From positions 3,472,001-3,536,000 of the forward strand of contig OZ257155.1 in assembly GCA_965279355.1 (NCBI GenBank): a DNA stretch of 64,000 bases, in the 5' to 3' direction. The notes beneath the pieces are model-generated. The model did not search any database, was not told where the DNA came from, and saw only the letters and a list, made by a program, of their open reading frames with translations. Shown one piece after another: positions 1-8,842 of the stretch. The translations under genes were made by a program, and so were the position numbers. This DNA comes from G965279355 sp965279355. GTDB taxonomy: Bacteria; Pseudomonadota; Alphaproteobacteria; CACIAM-22H2. Each line of letters starts with the position of its first letter. Position 1 is the stretch's first letter.

Positions 1-459
1 GATCCGCTGCCGCCGCTGGGGGCGATGATCGAGATACCGGGGGCGGCGCTTGCGGCTGATGCACTGGCCCAGGTCTGCGATTTCTTCGCGCTCGGCACCA
101 ACGATCTCACCATGTACACGCTGGCGATCGATCGCGGTGACGAGCAGGTGGCCCATCTCTACAATCCACTGCATCCGGCGGTTCTGCGCCTGATCCAGTT
201 CACGACGGAAGCAGCACTCCGCAACCGCATCCCCGTCAGTTTATGCGGTGAGATTGCCGGCGATCCCCGTTACACTGCGCTCCTTCTCGGCCTGGGGATT
301 CGGGAGTTGTCGATGTCGCCGATCAAGCTGCCGCGCATCAAGCAGCGTGTCCGCTCGATCGAGCTTGCCGCGGCGGCGACACGCGCACGCGCGATCATGG
401 ATCAGTCCGACCAGGGACGGATTGCCGCCCTGCTCGACGATTTCAACGCGCTACGGTGA
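1..459 (+). CDS. ptsP: Enzyme I-type PEP-protein phosphotransferase, C-terminal part (5' truncated by window)
   Basis: The last 152 residues of an Enzyme I; the frame is open from base 1 and the start lies outside the window. The end of the PEP-utilising TIM barrel is clear: a MIEIPG strand, the segment GTNDLTMYTLAIDRG, and the loop SLCGEIAGD, whose Cys (bases 244-246) is the family's catalytic proton donor. In this setting the protein is most likely the nitrogen-type Enzyme I, which passes phosphate from PEP via NPr to EIIA-Ntr; a ptsN gene sits at 52.0 kb. The GAF domain that separates PtsP from PtsI is not visible, so the subtype is inferred. The next gene starts four bases after the stop. 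Confidence 0.85.
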   Translation, partial: DPLPPLGAMIEIPGAALAADALAQVCDFFALGTNDLTMYTLAIDRGDEQVAHLYNPLHPAVLRLIQFTTEAALRNRIPVSLCGEIAGDPRYTALLLGLGIRELSMSPIKLPRIKQRVRSIELAAAATRARAIMDQSDQGRIAALLDDFNALR

Positions 460-463
460 CGTC

Positions 464-1465
464 GTGACCGACGCACCCGATCAGCCCGTTGACGAGGCAT
501 CGGCTGTCGAGAAAAAGCCGGCCGAGAGCACGCAGTTCGCATTCCAGAATAAGGTCTTCAACGTACCGGGATCGTACTTCGCGCTGGCCGAGGCGACCGG
601 CGACCCGACCTTCTTTGTCCCGCTGGGCGACATGATGGGGGTGATGACCCTGCCGCAGTTGCGGTCGGGCTTCGAGATCAAGGACAACTCTCCCGACGCC
701 GCACTTCTCAAGCTGGTCGAGAAGGGGCTGTCCTTCGTTCGCAGGATCCATCCCGGCGATTCGATCCCGCGCGAGCTTCTGGATGGCAGCGGCTCCTGGG
801 CCTTCGACGACCGGCACCGGCAGATCGCCGAAGCGAAGCTGCTGGTCAGGCTGGTCGGCCGGCTGGTCACGACCACCAGCCCGCGCGACCGCGGCGAGCT
901 CCTGAAGCTGGCGGCGGATCCCTCGATCCGCCAGCAGGCGCCGGGTGCTGCTATCGCATTGGCGGAGAGCATCGGGCTTGGCAAGGACGGCGCGCCGGTG
1001 GTGCAGGATCGTCTTGCCCGCATGATCCGGGAACTCAGTTATGTCGAGGCACTGCGCGATCATTTCGCTTTCGTGAAGATGATCGTCGTGAAGCTGACGC
1101 AGCTCGCGGCGCTCTATGAGCCCGCGCACAGTCCCGGCGAGGAGATCAGCCGCATCATCGTGCTGATGAAAAAGCCCCTCGGCGAGTTCGATGCCATTTT
1201 CGAGCAGGTCGATCAGCGCTCCGACGACCTGGCCGGACTGCTGCGCAACGTCGAGGCGGGGACCACGGCGATCCGGGAGGTCCGGGACGAAATCCGCCGT
1301 CGGCTCATGGGGTGGGATGATCTGGTCCGGCAGTGGAAACCCCTGGCCGTCGCGGCGACCCCGGCGACCGAAGCCCTGATCCGGACGACCTATCGCTTTG
1401 TCGCGGTACGCTTCCCCGGCGGCACCGACTGGCTGCAGTCGAGCCCGGTTCGCTCCCGGCGCTAG
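464..1465 (+). CDS. Conserved hypothetical protein following ptsP
   Basis: A 333-residue soluble protein, read from GTG 464, four bases after the ptsP-like stop. The same frame is open further upstream, but that part only shadows ptsP. No signal peptide or membrane segment is seen. The N-terminal 25 residues are acidic and probably disordered. A globular part follows, beginning FAFQNKVFNVPGSYFALAEA, and the C-terminal half is helical and charged (QRSDDLAGLLRNVEAG). I recognise no catalytic motif and assign no function. The spacing suggests co-transcription with ptsP. The gene ends on a TAG within CTAG, 164 bases before ahcY. Confidence 0.75.
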   Translation: MTDAPDQPVDEASAVEKKPAESTQFAFQNKVFNVPGSYFALAEATGDPTFFVPLGDMMGVMTLPQLRSGFEIKDNSPDAALLKLVEKGLSFVRRIHPGDSIPRELLDGSGSWAFDDRHRQIAEAKLLVRLVGRLVTTTSPRDRGELLKLAADPSIRQQAPGAAIALAESIGLGKDGAPVVQDRLARMIRELSYVEALRDHFAFVKMIVVKLTQLAALYEPAHSPGEEISRIIVLMKKPLGEFDAIFEQVDQRSDDLAGLLRNVEAGTTAIREVRDEIRRRLMGWDDLVRQWKPLAVAATPATEALIRTTYRFVAVRFPGGTDWLQSSPVRSRR

Positions 1466-1536
1466 GGCCCGTTGCGAAAGGCATCCGGGTGCGCCCAGGC
1501 GGTGTTTCCGGTGGGCAGCGTTGGGCCAGAAACCGG

Positions 1537-1565
1537 TTGAAGGGGGGACCTCCGGCTGATATACG
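1537..1565 (+). promoter_or_regulatory. Predicted sigma-70-type promoter of ahcY
   Basis: TTGAAG at 1537-1542 and TATACG at 1560-1565 are separated by exactly 17 bases, the optimal vegetative spacing. A start near 1572 would give a leader of about 58 bases. I looked for an S-adenosylhomocysteine riboswitch in this leader and did not recognise one. Confidence 0.5.
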
Positions 1566-1629
1566 GCGGCACTCGGAATCCCCGAAATTCCTGACAAAAT
1601 CCCCGATTCACAGCTCGCAAGGAGCCCTC

Positions 1630-3045
1630 ATGTCTTCGAAAAAGCCCCTCCCGGAAACGGAATACAAAGTTGCGGATATGAAGCTCGCCGACTGGGGCCG
1701 GCGCGAGCTGAACATCGCTGAAACCGAAATGCCGGGTCTGATGTCGACCCGCGAAGAGTACGGTCCGAAGCAGCCGCTCAAGGGCGCGCGCATTGCCGGC
1801 TCGCTGCACATGACGATCCAGACCGCGGTGCTGATCGAGACGCTGACGCATCTCGGCGCCGATGTGCGCTGGGCGTCCTGCAACATCTACTCGACGCAGG
1901 ATCATGCGGCCGCGGCGGTTGTCGCCGGCGGCACGCCGGTCTTCGCCTACAAGGGCGAATCGCTGGAAGACTATTGGGAATACTCGCACCGCATCTTCGA
2001 ATGGAGCGACGGCGGCGTCCCCAACATGATCCTCGACGACGGCGGCGACGCGACCCTGCTGATCCATCTCGGCATGAAGGCCGAGAAGGACGTCTCGGTC
2101 CTCGCCAAGCCGGGTAGCGAAGAAGAGGAATTCCTCTTCGCCGCGATCAAGAAGCAGATGAAGGCCAAGCCGGGCTGGTACAGCAAGGTCGGCGCCAGCA
2201 TCAAGGGCGTCTCCGAAGAGACGACCACGGGCGTGCATCGCCTCTATCAGATGGAAAAGGACGGCAGCCTGCTGTTCCCGGCCATCAACGTGAACGACTC
2301 CGTCACCAAGTCGAAGTTCGACAACCTCTACGGTTGCCGTGAGTCGCTGGTCGACGGCATCCGCCGCGCGACCGACGTCATGATGTCGGGCAAGGTCGCC
2401 CTCGTCGCCGGCTTCGGCGATGTCGGCAAGGGCTCGGCCGCGTCGCTGCGCAGCGCCGGCGCCCGCGTGCTGGTCACCGAAATCGATCCGATCTGCGCCC
2501 TGCAGGCGGCGATGGAAGGCTATCAGGTCGTGACGATGGACGACGCCGCTTCGTACGCGGACATCTTCGTCACCGCGACCGGCAACGTCGACGTCATCAC
2601 CGTCGAGCACATGCGCAAGATGAAAGACCGCGCGATCGTCTGCAACATCGGTCACTTCGATAACGAGATCCAGGTGGCCGGCCTCAAGAACCTGAAGTGG
2701 CACAACGTGAAGCCGCAGGTCGATGAGATCGAGTTCCCGGACGGCAAGCGCGTTCTGCTCCTGGCCGAAGGCCGCCTCGTCAACCTCGGCTGCGGCACGG
2801 GCCACCCGAGCTTCGTGATGAGCGCGTCGTTCACCAACCAGACGCTGGCCCAGATCGAGCTGTGGACCAACCCCGGCAAGTACCAGAAGAAGGTCTACAC
2901 GCTGCCGAAGTTCCTCGATGAGAAGGTGGCGATGCTGCATCTCAAGAAGGTCGGCGCCAACCTGACCCAGCTCACGAAGAAGCAGTCCGAATATCTCGGC
3001 ATCACCAATGCCGGTCCGTTCAAGTCGGACAGCTACCGGTACTGA
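1630..3045 (+). CDS. ahcY: Adenosylhomocysteinase (SAH hydrolase)
   Basis: Hydrolyses S-adenosylhomocysteine to adenosine and homocysteine with bound NAD+, removing the inhibitory product of methyl transfer. The 471 residues match the long bacterial form. Landmarks are SLHMTIQTAVLIETL near the start, the substrate-binding CNIYSTQDHAAAA, the Rossmann motif GFGDVGKGSAASL, NIGHFDNEI, and the C-terminal SYRY tail typical of the family. The ATG at 1630 is preceded by AAGGAG at good spacing; the frame extends upstream, but the added residues are low-complexity and lack homology-like character. It stands alone behind its own promoter, with divL following 95 bases later on the same strand. Confidence 0.97.
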   Translation: MSSKKPLPETEYKVADMKLADWGRRELNIAETEMPGLMSTREEYGPKQPLKGARIAGSLHMTIQTAVLIETLTHLGADVRWASCNIYSTQDHAAAAVVAGGTPVFAYKGESLEDYWEYSHRIFEWSDGGVPNMILDDGGDATLLIHLGMKAEKDVSVLAKPGSEEEEFLFAAIKKQMKAKPGWYSKVGASIKGVSEETTTGVHRLYQMEKDGSLLFPAINVNDSVTKSKFDNLYGCRESLVDGIRRATDVMMSGKVALVAGFGDVGKGSAASLRSAGARVLVTEIDPICALQAAMEGYQVVTMDDAASYADIFVTATGNVDVITVEHMRKMKDRAIVCNIGHFDNEIQVAGLKNLKWHNVKPQVDEIEFPDGKRVLLLAEGRLVNLGCGTGHPSFVMSASFTNQTLAQIELWTNPGKYQKKVYTLPKFLDEKVAMLHLKKVGANLTQLTKKQSEYLGITNAGPFKSDSYRY

Positions 3046-3140
3046 TCCGACCCTTCTGATCCGAAGGGTCAGGCGGTTCTTGTTCGGACCGCCTGCTTAC
3101 GCCAAACTCTCCCTGCGTCGCTTCGGCGCAGGGAGATTCG

Positions 3141-5288
3141 GTGGATTTCTCCACGTTTAACAGCGGTTTGGGCGGTCCGGGCGTTCTCGGCCTGGCGGTG
3201 GCTTTTGTTGCCATCGTTGCCGCTTTCTTCCTGATCCTGCGCGAGCGGTCCCGTCGTGTAACGCTTGCCGCCGAACTCGCCGCGACCCGCAAGCGCCTCA
3301 CCGAGATCGAAGCCCGGCTTGCCGCCGAGCGCCGCTCGGCCCTGCTCAAGGAAGCGGAATCGGCCACCGAGATCGTGCGGCTGGCGAATGCGCGCGACCG
3401 CATCGGCCAGGCAATGGACAAATTGCCGCTGCCGATCTGGCGGCGCGGCGATGACCTCGCCATCGTCGACTGCAATGCCGCCTATGCCCGCGCGGTCGAA
3501 GCCGATCGCGAACGGGTGCGCCGCGACGGCCTGACCCTGGGCGGCCAGTCGATGGCCAATCGCGCCCGGGCGCTCGCCGACCTCGCCATCGCCGCGCAGA
3601 CGCCGCAGAGCGAAGAAGGCCACGCCGTCATCGGCGGCTCGCGCCGGCTGCTGGAATTCATCGAGGTGCCGTTGCCGGGTGGCGGCACCGTCGGCATCGC
3701 GCTAGACGTTACGGAGCGCGAAGAGGTGCAGCGCGAATTTTCCCGGCACATCGCGGCTCACGCGCGCGTTCTCGAAAACCTTGCGACCGCGATTGCCATC
3801 TACGGGCCCGACGAGCGCCTGAAATTCTTCAACACCGCCTTCGTCCAGTTGTGGAAGCTGGAAGAGACATGGCTGCGTACCGAGCCCGGCTATGGCGAGG
3901 TGCTGGAAATGCTGCGCGAGAAGCGGCGCCTGCCGGAATACGCCGATTTCCCGGCCTTCAAGCGCCAGCGCCTGAAGCTCTTCACCTCGCTGCTCGATCC
4001 GCTGGAAGAGCTGGTCTACATCCCCGACGGCACGACCTTGCACAGCCGCATCACGCCACACCCGATGGGCGGACTGCTGTTCACCTTCGACGACGTGACG
4101 GACCGCCTGTCGCTCGAGCGGTCCTACAACACGCTGATCGCGGTCCAGCAGGAAACGCTGGATCATCTCTACGAAGGCGTTGCGGTGATCGGCAGCGATG
4201 GCCGCATAAAACTGACCAACCCGGCCTACGCGCGCATGTGGCGCCTGTCGGCCGAGGACCTGGCGGACGAGCCGCATCTCGCCAAGCTTATCGAGCTGTC
4301 GAAAGACTTCTTCGAATTCGGCAACGACTGGCCGAACTACAAGGAGCGCGTGATCTCGCGCCTGACCGGCCGTTCGCCGCGCGCGGGACGGCTGGAGCGC
4401 ACCGACGGCTCGACCCTCGACTACGCGACGGTCCCGCTGCCCGATGGCGCGGTGCTGCTCTCTTATCTCGACGTTACCGACACGTCACGCGTCGAGACGG
4501 CGCTGCGCGAACGCGCCGAGGCGCTGGAGACTGCCGATCGCCTGAAATCGGAATTCATCTCATCGGTATCCTACGAGCTGCGCACGCCGCTCAACACCAT
4601 CATCGGCTTTGCGGAGATCCTGGCGAATCTCTATTTCGGCACGCTTAACGAAAAGCAGATCGAATATTGCCGCGGCATCCTGCTGTCGTCGGAGCGTCTG
4701 CTCGCCATCATCGACGACATGCTCGACCTGGCCTCTATCGAGGCCGGAAAGATGTCGCTCGAGCTGGGGCCGCTGGAGCCGGGCGTCCTTCTCGATGAGG
4801 TCTCCGCCGTCATGCAGGACATGGCGCGCGCCCACGATCTCGGCCTGTCGGTCAAGACGGTGCCGGGGCTGCCGGTCATCGAGGGCGACGAGCGGCGGCT
4901 CAAGCAGGCGCTGTGCAACCTGGTGTCGAACGCGATCAAGTTCACGCCGCCCGGCGGGTCGATCACGCTGGGCGGACAGTTCGACGGCGAAACGATCCGC
5001 CTGACCGTCGCCGATACCGGTGTGGGCATTCCCGCCGAAGATCAGGTGCGCGTGTTCGAGACTTTCGCGCATGTGCCGCCGCTGAGCGACGCGATGCGCG
5101 GCCGGCGTACCGGTCCCGGCCTCGGCCTGTCGCTGGTGAAGCACATCTTCGAGCTGCATGGCGGGCGGGTGTGGATCGAATCGTCCAGCGGCCGCGGCAC
5201 CACCGTCGTCTGCACGCTTCTGCCGCGGGCGCAGGGGCAGCTGGCGATTCCTGCGCGTGATACCGCGGAAGCGTCGGACCGCGTCTAG
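3141..5288 (+). CDS. divL: DivL-type PAS pseudo-histidine kinase with Tyr at the phospho-acceptor site
   Basis: A 715-residue protein: one membrane helix at about residues 14-33, a short coiled stretch (about 40-80), several PAS-like domains (about 90-200, 205-325, 335-450), then dimerisation and ATPase domains. The H-box reads SSVSYELRTPLNTIIGF, so Tyr478 (codon 4572-4574, TAC) replaces the conserved His. The N-box (LVSNAIKFTPPGGS), G1 (VADTGVGIP) and G2 (GPGLGLSLVKHIF) remain. In Caulobacter, DivL carries the same Tyr and controls the CckA-ChpT-CtrA cell-cycle relay by binding DivK; that role is inferred here from the substitution and domain layout. Start is GTG 3141 behind GGGAG. The stop interlocks with the convergent reductase gene. 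Confidence 0.88.
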   Translation: MDFSTFNSGLGGPGVLGLAVAFVAIVAAFFLILRERSRRVTLAAELAATRKRLTEIEARLAAERRSALLKEAESATEIVRLANARDRIGQAMDKLPLPIWRRGDDLAIVDCNAAYARAVEADRERVRRDGLTLGGQSMANRARALADLAIAAQTPQSEEGHAVIGGSRRLLEFIEVPLPGGGTVGIALDVTEREEVQREFSRHIAAHARVLENLATAIAIYGPDERLKFFNTAFVQLWKLEETWLRTEPGYGEVLEMLREKRRLPEYADFPAFKRQRLKLFTSLLDPLEELVYIPDGTTLHSRITPHPMGGLLFTFDDVTDRLSLERSYNTLIAVQQETLDHLYEGVAVIGSDGRIKLTNPAYARMWRLSAEDLADEPHLAKLIELSKDFFEFGNDWPNYKERVISRLTGRSPRAGRLERTDGSTLDYATVPLPDGAVLLSYLDVTDTSRVETALRERAEALETADRLKSEFISSVSYELRTPLNTIIGFAEILANLYFGTLNEKQIEYCRGILLSSERLLAIIDDMLDLASIEAGKMSLELGPLEPGVLLDEVSAVMQDMARAHDLGLSVKTVPGLPVIEGDERRLKQALCNLVSNAIKFTPPGGSITLGGQFDGETIRLTVADTGVGIPAEDQVRVFETFAHVPPLSDAMRGRRTGPGLGLSLVKHIFELHGGRVWIESSSGRGTTVVCTLLPRAQGQLAIPARDTAEASDRV

Positions 5289-6310
5289 CTGCCGGGCAGG
5301 CCCTTGGTCGTCGAATATTCGAAGTGCAGCACTTCGCCGGGATGGACCAGCGGATGGATGCCGTGCGCCGCCGCGGCCGCTTCGGCAAAGCCGCTCAGGA
5401 TCAGCTTGAGCTTGCCGGGATAACGCGCGATATCGCCGATGGCGAAGATGCCCGGCGCCGATGTCGCCGCGTTCGCCGGGTTCACCACGATATGATTCTG
5501 TTCGAGGTTCAGGCCCCACTGCGCGATTGGGCCGAGATTCATGGCGAGGCCGAAGAACGCCAGCAGTGAATCGGCGTCGAGACGGCGGTCCTTTCCGTCC
5601 AGCGTCTTGACCAGCACGGCAGTGAGCTGGCCGTTGCTGCCTTCGAGTCCGTCGAGCTGATACGGCACGACCATCTCGATCTTGCCGGCATCGACCAGTT
5701 TCTTCATCTGGCTGACGCTTTCGGGTGCGGCACGGAATTTGTCGCGGCGATGCACCACCATGACCTTGGCCGCGATGTCGGCCAATGAGAGCGCCCAGTC
5801 GACGGCGGAATCGCCGCCGCCGGCGATCACCACGCGCTTGCCGCGAAAATCCTCGCGCCGCTTGACCAGGTAGTGAACGCTCTTGCCTTCAAAGGCTTCA
5901 ATGCCGGCGAGCGGCGGCCGGTTGGGACCGAACGCACCGACACCCGCCGCGATGATGACCGCGCGCGCCTGCAGCTTGCGGCCGCTGGTGAGGCCCAACT
6001 CCCAGTCCTCGCCCACGCGGGTCAGGGTCTCGACCTGCTCGCCCAGATGGTAGACCGGCTTGAAGGGGGCGGCCTGTTCGGCCAGCCGGTCGATCAGCTC
6101 GCTGGCGCCGATGCTGGGATAGCCCGGAATGTCGTAAATCGGCTTCTCGGGATAGAGCGCCACGCACTGCCCGCCGACGGCATCCAGCGCGTCGACCACT
6201 TGCGTAGACAGCTTCAGCATCCCGCATTCGAACACCGCAAACAGGCCGACCGGCCCGGCGCCGATAATGGCGACATCGCTGCGGGAAATCTCTGAAGCGG
6301 GCTGGGACAT
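5285..6310 (-). CDS. Ferredoxin/flavodoxin-NADP+ reductase, thioredoxin-reductase-like type
   Basis: A 341-residue FAD- and NADPH-binding flavoprotein. The N-terminal FAD site is AIIGAGPVGLF (residues 14-24), the GGQC(V)ALYPEKPIYDIPGYP segment is typical of the TrxR-like FNR family, and VVIAGGGDSAVDWALSL is the NADPH motif. The redox CxxC of true thioredoxin reductases is absent, which separates the two families. A C-terminal GDIARYPGKLKLI segment closes the FAD site. It would transfer electrons between NADPH and ferredoxin or flavodoxin in the cytoplasm. Its stop codon shares CTAG (5285-5288) with the divL stop. Start ATG 6310. Confidence 0.9.
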   Translation of the reverse strand: MSQPASEISRSDVAIIGAGPVGLFAVFECGMLKLSTQVVDALDAVGGQCVALYPEKPIYDIPGYPSIGASELIDRLAEQAAPFKPVYHLGEQVETLTRVGEDWELGLTSGRKLQARAVIIAAGVGAFGPNRPPLAGIEAFEGKSVHYLVKRREDFRGKRVVIAGGGDSAVDWALSLADIAAKVMVVHRRDKFRAAPESVSQMKKLVDAGKIEMVVPYQLDGLEGSNGQLTAVLVKTLDGKDRRLDADSLLAFFGLAMNLGPIAQWGLNLEQNHIVVNPANAATSAPGIFAIGDIARYPGKLKLILSGFAEAAAAAHGIHPLVHPGEVLHFEYSTTKGLPGS

Positions 6311-6410
6311 TGCAGGCTCGGATGTGGGTCTGTAGCGGGGTGTTTACACGATTTTCGCCGCCTGTCACCCCGTCCCGTTCTCACCTCTATCTCATCCCCT
6401 AAACTCAATT

Positions 6411-6526
6411 GTCACCCCGGCGAAAGCCGGGCCCAGAAATCCCGTCCGTGCCGAAGAACCGAAGGGACGTCCCGGTGCGCTGCTGAGCCGACACGTTACC
6501 TGGGCCCCGGCTTTCGCCGGGGTGAC
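6411..6526. repeat. REP-like palindromic intergenic element, copy A
   Basis: About 116 bases bounded by near-perfect inverted arms: GTCACCCCGGCGAAAGCCGG at the left and its complement, with one extra base, at the right. The core is almost identical to copy C at 62768-62884. The element fills most of the 308-base gap (6311-6618) between two divergent genes; the rest of this gap shows no gene. Transcribed, it would fold into a long hairpin. Confidence 0.85.
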
Positions 6527-6618
6527 AGTCGTAAGCAGGGATCGCGGTTGTGTAATGGTCGCGCCCGATCAGCCTTATCCACTCTTCCAGCGATCCGCCC
6601 GCCGCCCGATAATGGCGC

Positions 6619-7110
6619 ATGACCGAGTCGCCTTCCGGTGCGGAAGCCGCCCTGACCCTTACCCTCGACAGTCCCGCCGCCACCGAAAGGTTGGCGGCGC
6701 GCATTGCGTCGCGCGCGGTGGCGCGGGACGTGATCGCGCTGTGGGGCAATCTCGGCGCCGGCAAGACGACCTTCGCCCGGGCCTTCATCCGCGCCCGCGC
6801 CAGCGACCCCATGATCGAGGTGCCGAGCCCGACCTTTACCCTGGTCCAGACCTACGACCTGCAGCCGCCGGTCTGGCATTTCGATCTCTACCGTCTCACC
6901 AATGAGGAAGACGTGTGGGAACTCGGAATCGAAGAGGCGCTGGCGGATGCCATCTCGCTGATCGAGTGGCCGGAACGGCTCGGCGCGCTGCTGCCGGACT
7001 CGCGTCTCGATGTCGGATTTGCCTCGGCGGATCGCCCCGAGGCGCGGCGCGCCTCCATCACCGGCCACGGAACATGGGCCGCACGGCTGGAAGGTCTCGC
7101 CCATGCGTGA
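6619..7110 (+). CDS. tsaE: tRNA threonylcarbamoyladenosine biosynthesis ATPase TsaE
   Basis: The ATPase that cycles the TsaD-TsaB complex making t6A37 in ANN-decoding tRNAs. The 163-residue length is normal. The Walker A motif GNLGAGKTT is at residues 43-51, followed by SPTFTLVQTYDL, then WHFDLYRL, whose Asp is the Walker B-like residue, and ISLIEWPERL. All are hallmarks of the family. Start ATG 6619. The stop overlaps the next gene by eight bases, so tsaE and amgK are probably translationally coupled. Confidence 0.95.
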   Translation: MTESPSGAEAALTLTLDSPAATERLAARIASRAVARDVIALWGNLGAGKTTFARAFIRARASDPMIEVPSPTFTLVQTYDLQPPVWHFDLYRLTNEEDVWELGIEEALADAISLIEWPERLGALLPDSRLDVGFASADRPEARRASITGHGTWAARLEGLAHA

Positions 7111-8107
7111 CAGCGATGCGTTGATCAACGCCTTTCTCGCCACGGTTGGCTGGCATGACGCCGAGCGGACGAAACGTCCCGGCGATGCGTCGTTCCGGCG
7201 TTACGAGCGCATCGAAGGCGAGCACGGCTTCGCCATGCTGATGGATGCGCCGCCGCCGATGGAAAATATCGAGCCGTTCATCGCGATTGCCCGTCACCTG
7301 CTGATGCTGGGCTACAGCGCGCCCGATATCCTGGCCGAGGATACCGAGGCGGGTTTGCTGCTGCTCGAGGATTTCGGCGACGACACGTTTACCAAGATGC
7401 TCGCCGCAGGCGTCAATGAGCGCGAGCTATACACGCTGGCCGTCGATTTCCTGATCGACCTGCACCGCAACGATCAGGCCGTCGATATCGATCTGCCAGC
7501 CTATGATGAGGAACGGCTGCTGGGCGAGGCGGCGCTGCTGACGGAATGGTATCTGCCCGCCATCGGCCAGCCGGTCGAAGATGAGGAGCGCGAGGACTAT
7601 TTCAGCCGCTGGCGCGGCGCCTTCCATGTGCTGGAAGAGCTGCCGCCAACGCTGGTGCTGCGCGATTTCCATGTCGACAATCTCATGTGCCTGCCGGGCC
7701 GCGAGGGCGTGCAGGCCTGCGGCCTGCTGGATTTTCAGGACGCGCTGATCGGTTCGCCCGCCTACGATCTCGTCTCGCTGCTGGAAGATGCACGGCGCGA
7801 CGTGACGCCGGCGGTTGCGGAGGAAATGCTGGAGCGTTATCTCGCCGCCTTTCCGCATATCGATCCCGATAACTTCAGAGCGGCCTATGCCGTGCTGGGC
7901 GCCCAGCGTAACGCCAAGATCATCGGCATCTTTACCCGCCTGATGGTGCGCGACGGCAAACCGGTCTATCTCAAGCATATTCCGCGTCTGTGGCGGCTGC
8001 TGGAGGGCGATCTCGAGCATCCGGTGCTTGCCGAAGTCCGCGAGTGGTTCGACGAACATATTCCAAGGCAGCGTCGCATCGTCCCCAGAAACAAGGTTCC
8101 CAAGTAA
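7103..8107 (+). CDS. amgK: N-acetylmuramate/N-acetylglucosamine kinase AmgK
   Basis: An aminoglycoside-phosphotransferase-fold sugar kinase of 334 residues. The catalytic segment is LRDFHVDNLM (Asp188 as base, Asn193 as metal ligand) and the metal-binding motif is GLLDFQDAL (about 207-215). AmgK phosphorylates the anomeric carbon of MurNAc and GlcNAc recovered from turned-over peptidoglycan. The assignment rests on the fold plus the murU gene that follows without a gap, since AmgK and MurU act consecutively in the shortcut back to UDP-MurNAc. The ATG at 7103 begins inside the end of tsaE; longer in-frame reading upstream shadows tsaE. It bypasses the fosfomycin-sensitive MurA step. Confidence 0.85.
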   Translation: MRDSDALINAFLATVGWHDAERTKRPGDASFRRYERIEGEHGFAMLMDAPPPMENIEPFIAIARHLLMLGYSAPDILAEDTEAGLLLLEDFGDDTFTKMLAAGVNERELYTLAVDFLIDLHRNDQAVDIDLPAYDEERLLGEAALLTEWYLPAIGQPVEDEEREDYFSRWRGAFHVLEELPPTLVLRDFHVDNLMCLPGREGVQACGLLDFQDALIGSPAYDLVSLLEDARRDVTPAVAEEMLERYLAAFPHIDPDNFRAAYAVLGAQRNAKIIGIFTRLMVRDGKPVYLKHIPRLWRLLEGDLEHPVLAEVREWFDEHIPRQRRIVPRNKVPK

Positions 8108-8842
8108 ATGCCTGTTGCGACGATGCCTTCATCCGCCATGGTGCTCGCCGCAGGGCTCGGAAAGCGGATGCGTCCGCTCACCGATACGCTGCCCAAGCCG
8201 CTGGTGCCGGTGGCCGGCCGCACCCTGATCGACCGCGTGCTGGACCGGCTGGAAGACGCGCGGGTAGGCCACGTCGTGGTCAACCTTCATTACTTCCGTG
8301 ACGTGCTGGAGAAGCACCTGAAGGCGCGGACGTCGCCGAGGGTGGATCTATCGCCCGAGGATGATCTTCTGGAAACCGGCGGGGGCGTGAAATTCGCTTT
8401 GCCCAAACTGGGCGACGGCGCGTTTTTTGTCATCAACGCCGACGTGCTGTGGCTCGACGGTGCGACCCCGGCGCTGTCGCGGATGGCGCGCGCCTGGGAT
8501 GACCAGACGATGGACGCGCTGATGATGGTGCATCCGTCGGTGACGGCGATCGGCTACGACGGCAATGGCGACTATTTCTGCGCGCCGGACGGACGCCTGC
8601 GCCGCCGCCGCGGCAACGACATCGCGCCGTTTATTTTCGCCGGAGTGCAGATCCTTCATCCGCGTCTGTTCAAGAATGCACCCGAGGGAAAGTTTTCGCT
8701 GAACGTCCTCTACGACCGGGCGGAGGAAGCGGAGCGGCTGTGGGGCCTGCGGCATGACGGCATGTGGTTTCATGTCGGCACGGTCGAGGGTCTAGCGGAG
8801 ACCGAATCCTTCCTGCTGCCGCGCAATCGCCGGGTGCCGTGA
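8108..8842 (+). CDS. murU: N-acetylmuramate alpha-1-phosphate uridylyltransferase MurU
   Basis: A 244-residue sugar-1-phosphate nucleotidyltransferase. The signature LAAGLGKRMRPLTDTLPKPL is at about residues 13-32, ETGGGVKFALP binds the nucleotide, and NADVLWLDG carries the metal-binding Asp. The start ATG follows directly on the amgK stop (TAA then ATG). It would make UDP-MurNAc from MurNAc-1-phosphate and UTP, completing cell-wall recycling. The family also contains glucose-1-phosphate thymidylyltransferase-like enzymes; the amgK neighbour decides for MurU. The stop overlaps the addB start as GTGA. Confidence 0.87.
   Translation: MPVATMPSSAMVLAAGLGKRMRPLTDTLPKPLVPVAGRTLIDRVLDRLEDARVGHVVVNLHYFRDVLEKHLKARTSPRVDLSPEDDLLETGGGVKFALPKLGDGAFFVINADVLWLDGATPALSRMARAWDDQTMDALMMVHPSVTAIGYDGNGDYFCAPDGRLRRRRGNDIAPFIFAGVQILHPRLFKNAPEGKFSLNVLYDRAEEAERLWGLRHDGMWFHVGTVEGLAETESFLLPRNRRVP

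Noticed and set aside
248..463. Upstream extension of the hypothetical gene into ptsP
   Set aside because: The extension overlaps ptsP out of frame. GTG 464 gives a normal start right after the ptsP stop.
443..1597. Long minus-strand frame opposite the hypothetical gene and ptsP end
   Set aside because: It is a frame shadow of the high-G+C plus-strand genes; it shows no recognisable motif and no ribosome site.
1466..1629. Possible S-adenosylhomocysteine or SAM riboswitch upstream of ahcY
   Set aside because: I did not find the conserved core of either class by eye. A covariance search could still find one.
1462..2940. 492-codon frame antisense to ahcY
   Set aside because: The opposite strand encodes an unmistakable AhcY; the antisense product is rich in Arg, His and Asp in the way typical of shadow frames.
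6411..6526. CRISPR-like repeat at 6.4 kb
   Set aside because: There is one palindromic unit per site with no spacers, so it is a dispersed element and not an array.
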